This document shows positions 63,136-64,000 of a DNA stretch of 64,000 nucleotides, piece after piece. Origin of the DNA: Fodinibacter sp963747405 (GTDB lineage Bacteria > Actinomycetota > Actinomycetes > Actinomycetales > Dermatophilaceae); contig CAVVFG010000016.1 in the NCBI GenBank assembly GCA_963747405.1, positions 310,001 to 374,000 on the forward strand. The letters are read 5' to 3'. The first letter of the stretch is position 1; each line of letters opens with the position of its first letter. The position numbers and the translations under genes are program-made. The notes beneath the pieces were generated by a model that had not been told where the DNA came from, did not search any database, and saw only the letters and a program-made list of their open reading frames with translations.

Positions 63136-64000
63136 GCGTCCGCCACGTCGAGGGCGAGCAGGTCCTCGATCGTCTCACGCCGCACGAGCACGCGTGAGCG
63201 GCCTCCACGAACGGCGACGACGGGCGGGCGCGGGGTGTGGTTGTACTGGCTGGACAGGCTGCGGCAGTAGGCGCCGGTGCCCGGGACGGCGATGAGGTCA
63301 CCCGGCACGAGGTCGGCGGGGAGGTACTCGTCGAGCACGACGATGTCGCCGCTCTCGCAGTGCCGCCCGACGACCCGCGAGAGCCGGGGCGGCGCCTCCG
63401 ACCGGCGGCTGGCCAGCGTGCACGAGTAGTCGGCCTCGTACAGCGCGGGGCGCGCGTTGTCGCTCATCCCGCCGTCGACCGAGACGTAGGTGCGGGTGTG
63501 GCCACCACCCACCTCGACGTCCTTGACGGTGCCCACCTCGTAGAGGGTGAAGGTGCTCGGGCCGACGACCGCGCGGCCCGGCTCGACCGAGACGCGCGGC
63601 ACGCGGGTGTCGTCGCCGTCGCCGACCGCCTTGAGCTCGCGCCCGACGATGTCGGCCATCTCGTGCGCCAGGGTCGCTGCCGGCAGTGGGGTGTGCTGCG
63701 AGGTGTAGGCGATGCCGTAGCCACCGCCGAGGTCGATCTCGGGGCAGTGGTGGCCGTGCTCGTCGGCGATCTGCGCGTGCAGCCCGACGAGCCGGCGGGC
63801 TGCCATCTCGAAGCCGCCGGTGTCGAAGATCTGGCTGCCGATGTGGCTGTGCAGCCCCCGCAGGTCGAACACGTCGGGGCGGGCCAGCAGCGCACCGGCC
63901 GCCTCGAACGCCTGCCCACCGGCGAGGCTGAAGCCGAACTTCTGGTCCTCGTGCCCGGTCGCGATGAACTCGTGGGTGTGCGCCTCGACCCCGACCGTCA
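63132..64000 (-). CDS. lysA: Diaminopimelate decarboxylase, C-terminal 289 residues (N-terminus outside the window)
   Basis: Partial at the window edge. Alanine-racemase-like barrel with LRGLHSHIGSQIFDTGGFEM, PEIDLGGGYGIAYTSQ and VEPGRAVVGPS, then the C-terminal beta domain with DGGMSDNARPALYEADY, GRHCESGDIV and GAYCRSLSSQYNH. Makes lysine from meso-diaminopimelate with PLP. First gene of lysA-hom-thrC-thrB. Confidence 0.96.
   Translation of the reverse strand, partial: TVGVEAHTHEFIATGHEDQKFGFSLAGGQAFEAAGALLARPDVFDLRGLHSHIGSQIFDTGGFEMAARRLVGLHAQIADEHGHHCPEIDLGGGYGIAYTSQHTPLPAATLAHEMADIVGRELKAVGDGDDTRVPRVSVEPGRAVVGPSTFTLYEVGTVKDVEVGGGHTRTYVSVDGGMSDNARPALYEADYSCTLASRRSEAPPRLSRVVGRHCESGDIVVLDEYLPADLVPGDLIAVPGTGAYCRSLSSQYNHTPRPPVVAVRGGRSRVLVRRETIEDLLALDVADA

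Noticed and set aside
60265..63270. Open frame of 1001 codons antisense to thrB-thrC-hom
   Set aside because: Shadow of three well-identified enzymes; translation is His/Arg/Asp-rich low complexity.

Overview
The window is about 72% GC chromosomal DNA from an actinobacterium. GTG starts, 1-4 base stop/start overlaps (ATGA, GTGA) and leaderless-looking promoters are frequent. The order lysA-hom-thrC-thrB-rho ... rpmE-prfA-prmC-sua5-glyA ... atpIBEFHAGDC is the classic actinobacterial core. Gene content (NucS, CnoX-like protein, ethylmalonyl-CoA enzymes, a secreted protease with VLDTRTG repeats) suggests a Micrococcales member, perhaps Intrasporangiaceae-like; that placement is inference. No rRNA, tRNA, CRISPR array or insertion sequence was recognised.

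Region 1-8 kb: a sugar locus with a DeoR regulator and GH4 glycosidase on the plus strand, divergent from a PfkB kinase and what looks like the C-terminal part of a CBM9 protein. It is followed by a cassette of an ATP-grasp ligase and two alpha/beta-hydrolase esterases of unknown product, then a CnoX/YbbN-like co-chaperone. Region 8-12 kb: a lipoprotein/membrane protein pair and two MarR regulators, one with two MarR domains in one chain. Region 12-15 kb: beta-phosphoglucomutase plus GH65 disaccharide phosphorylase behind a promoter that overlaps a LacI-type palindrome.

Region 15-41 kb contains scattered genes that together match most of an ethylmalonyl-CoA route: acetoacetyl-CoA thiolase, MeaB, methylmalonyl-CoA epimerase, crotonyl-CoA carboxylase/reductase, a double 3-hydroxybutyryl-CoA dehydrogenase, ethylmalonyl-CoA mutase and a cob(I)alamin adenosyltransferase. 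Between them lie a GH15-like/membrane protein pair, an AI-2E family permease, a large M6 metalloprotease with three identical 363-bp repeats, a dimethylglycine-dehydrogenase-like enzyme, NucS, and a decaying patch (34.5-37.1 kb) where an ArsR/SRPBCC/VOC operon ends in a frameshifted YCII gene next to a broken aldo/keto reductase.

Region 41.7-49.8 kb is the F1Fo-ATP synthase operon, with a 40-codon small ORF locked between atpI and atpB and a perfect palindrome centred on the putative -10 box. Region 49.9-64 kb carries a polyprenyl glycosylphosphotransferase, glyA, the tRNA t6A gene, prmC, prfA, rpmE, an inserted LLM oxidoreductase/GNAT pair, rho with a long disordered insert, and the threonine/lysine genes.

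The least explained signals are: two copies of a long intergenic hairpin (31.2 and 57.4 kb) with almost the same arms; the small atp ORF; the atp operator; the ATP-grasp/esterase cassette; and a strong apparent excess of the heptamer GGATGCC/GGCATCC, which often forces otherwise rare GCA and GAT codons.
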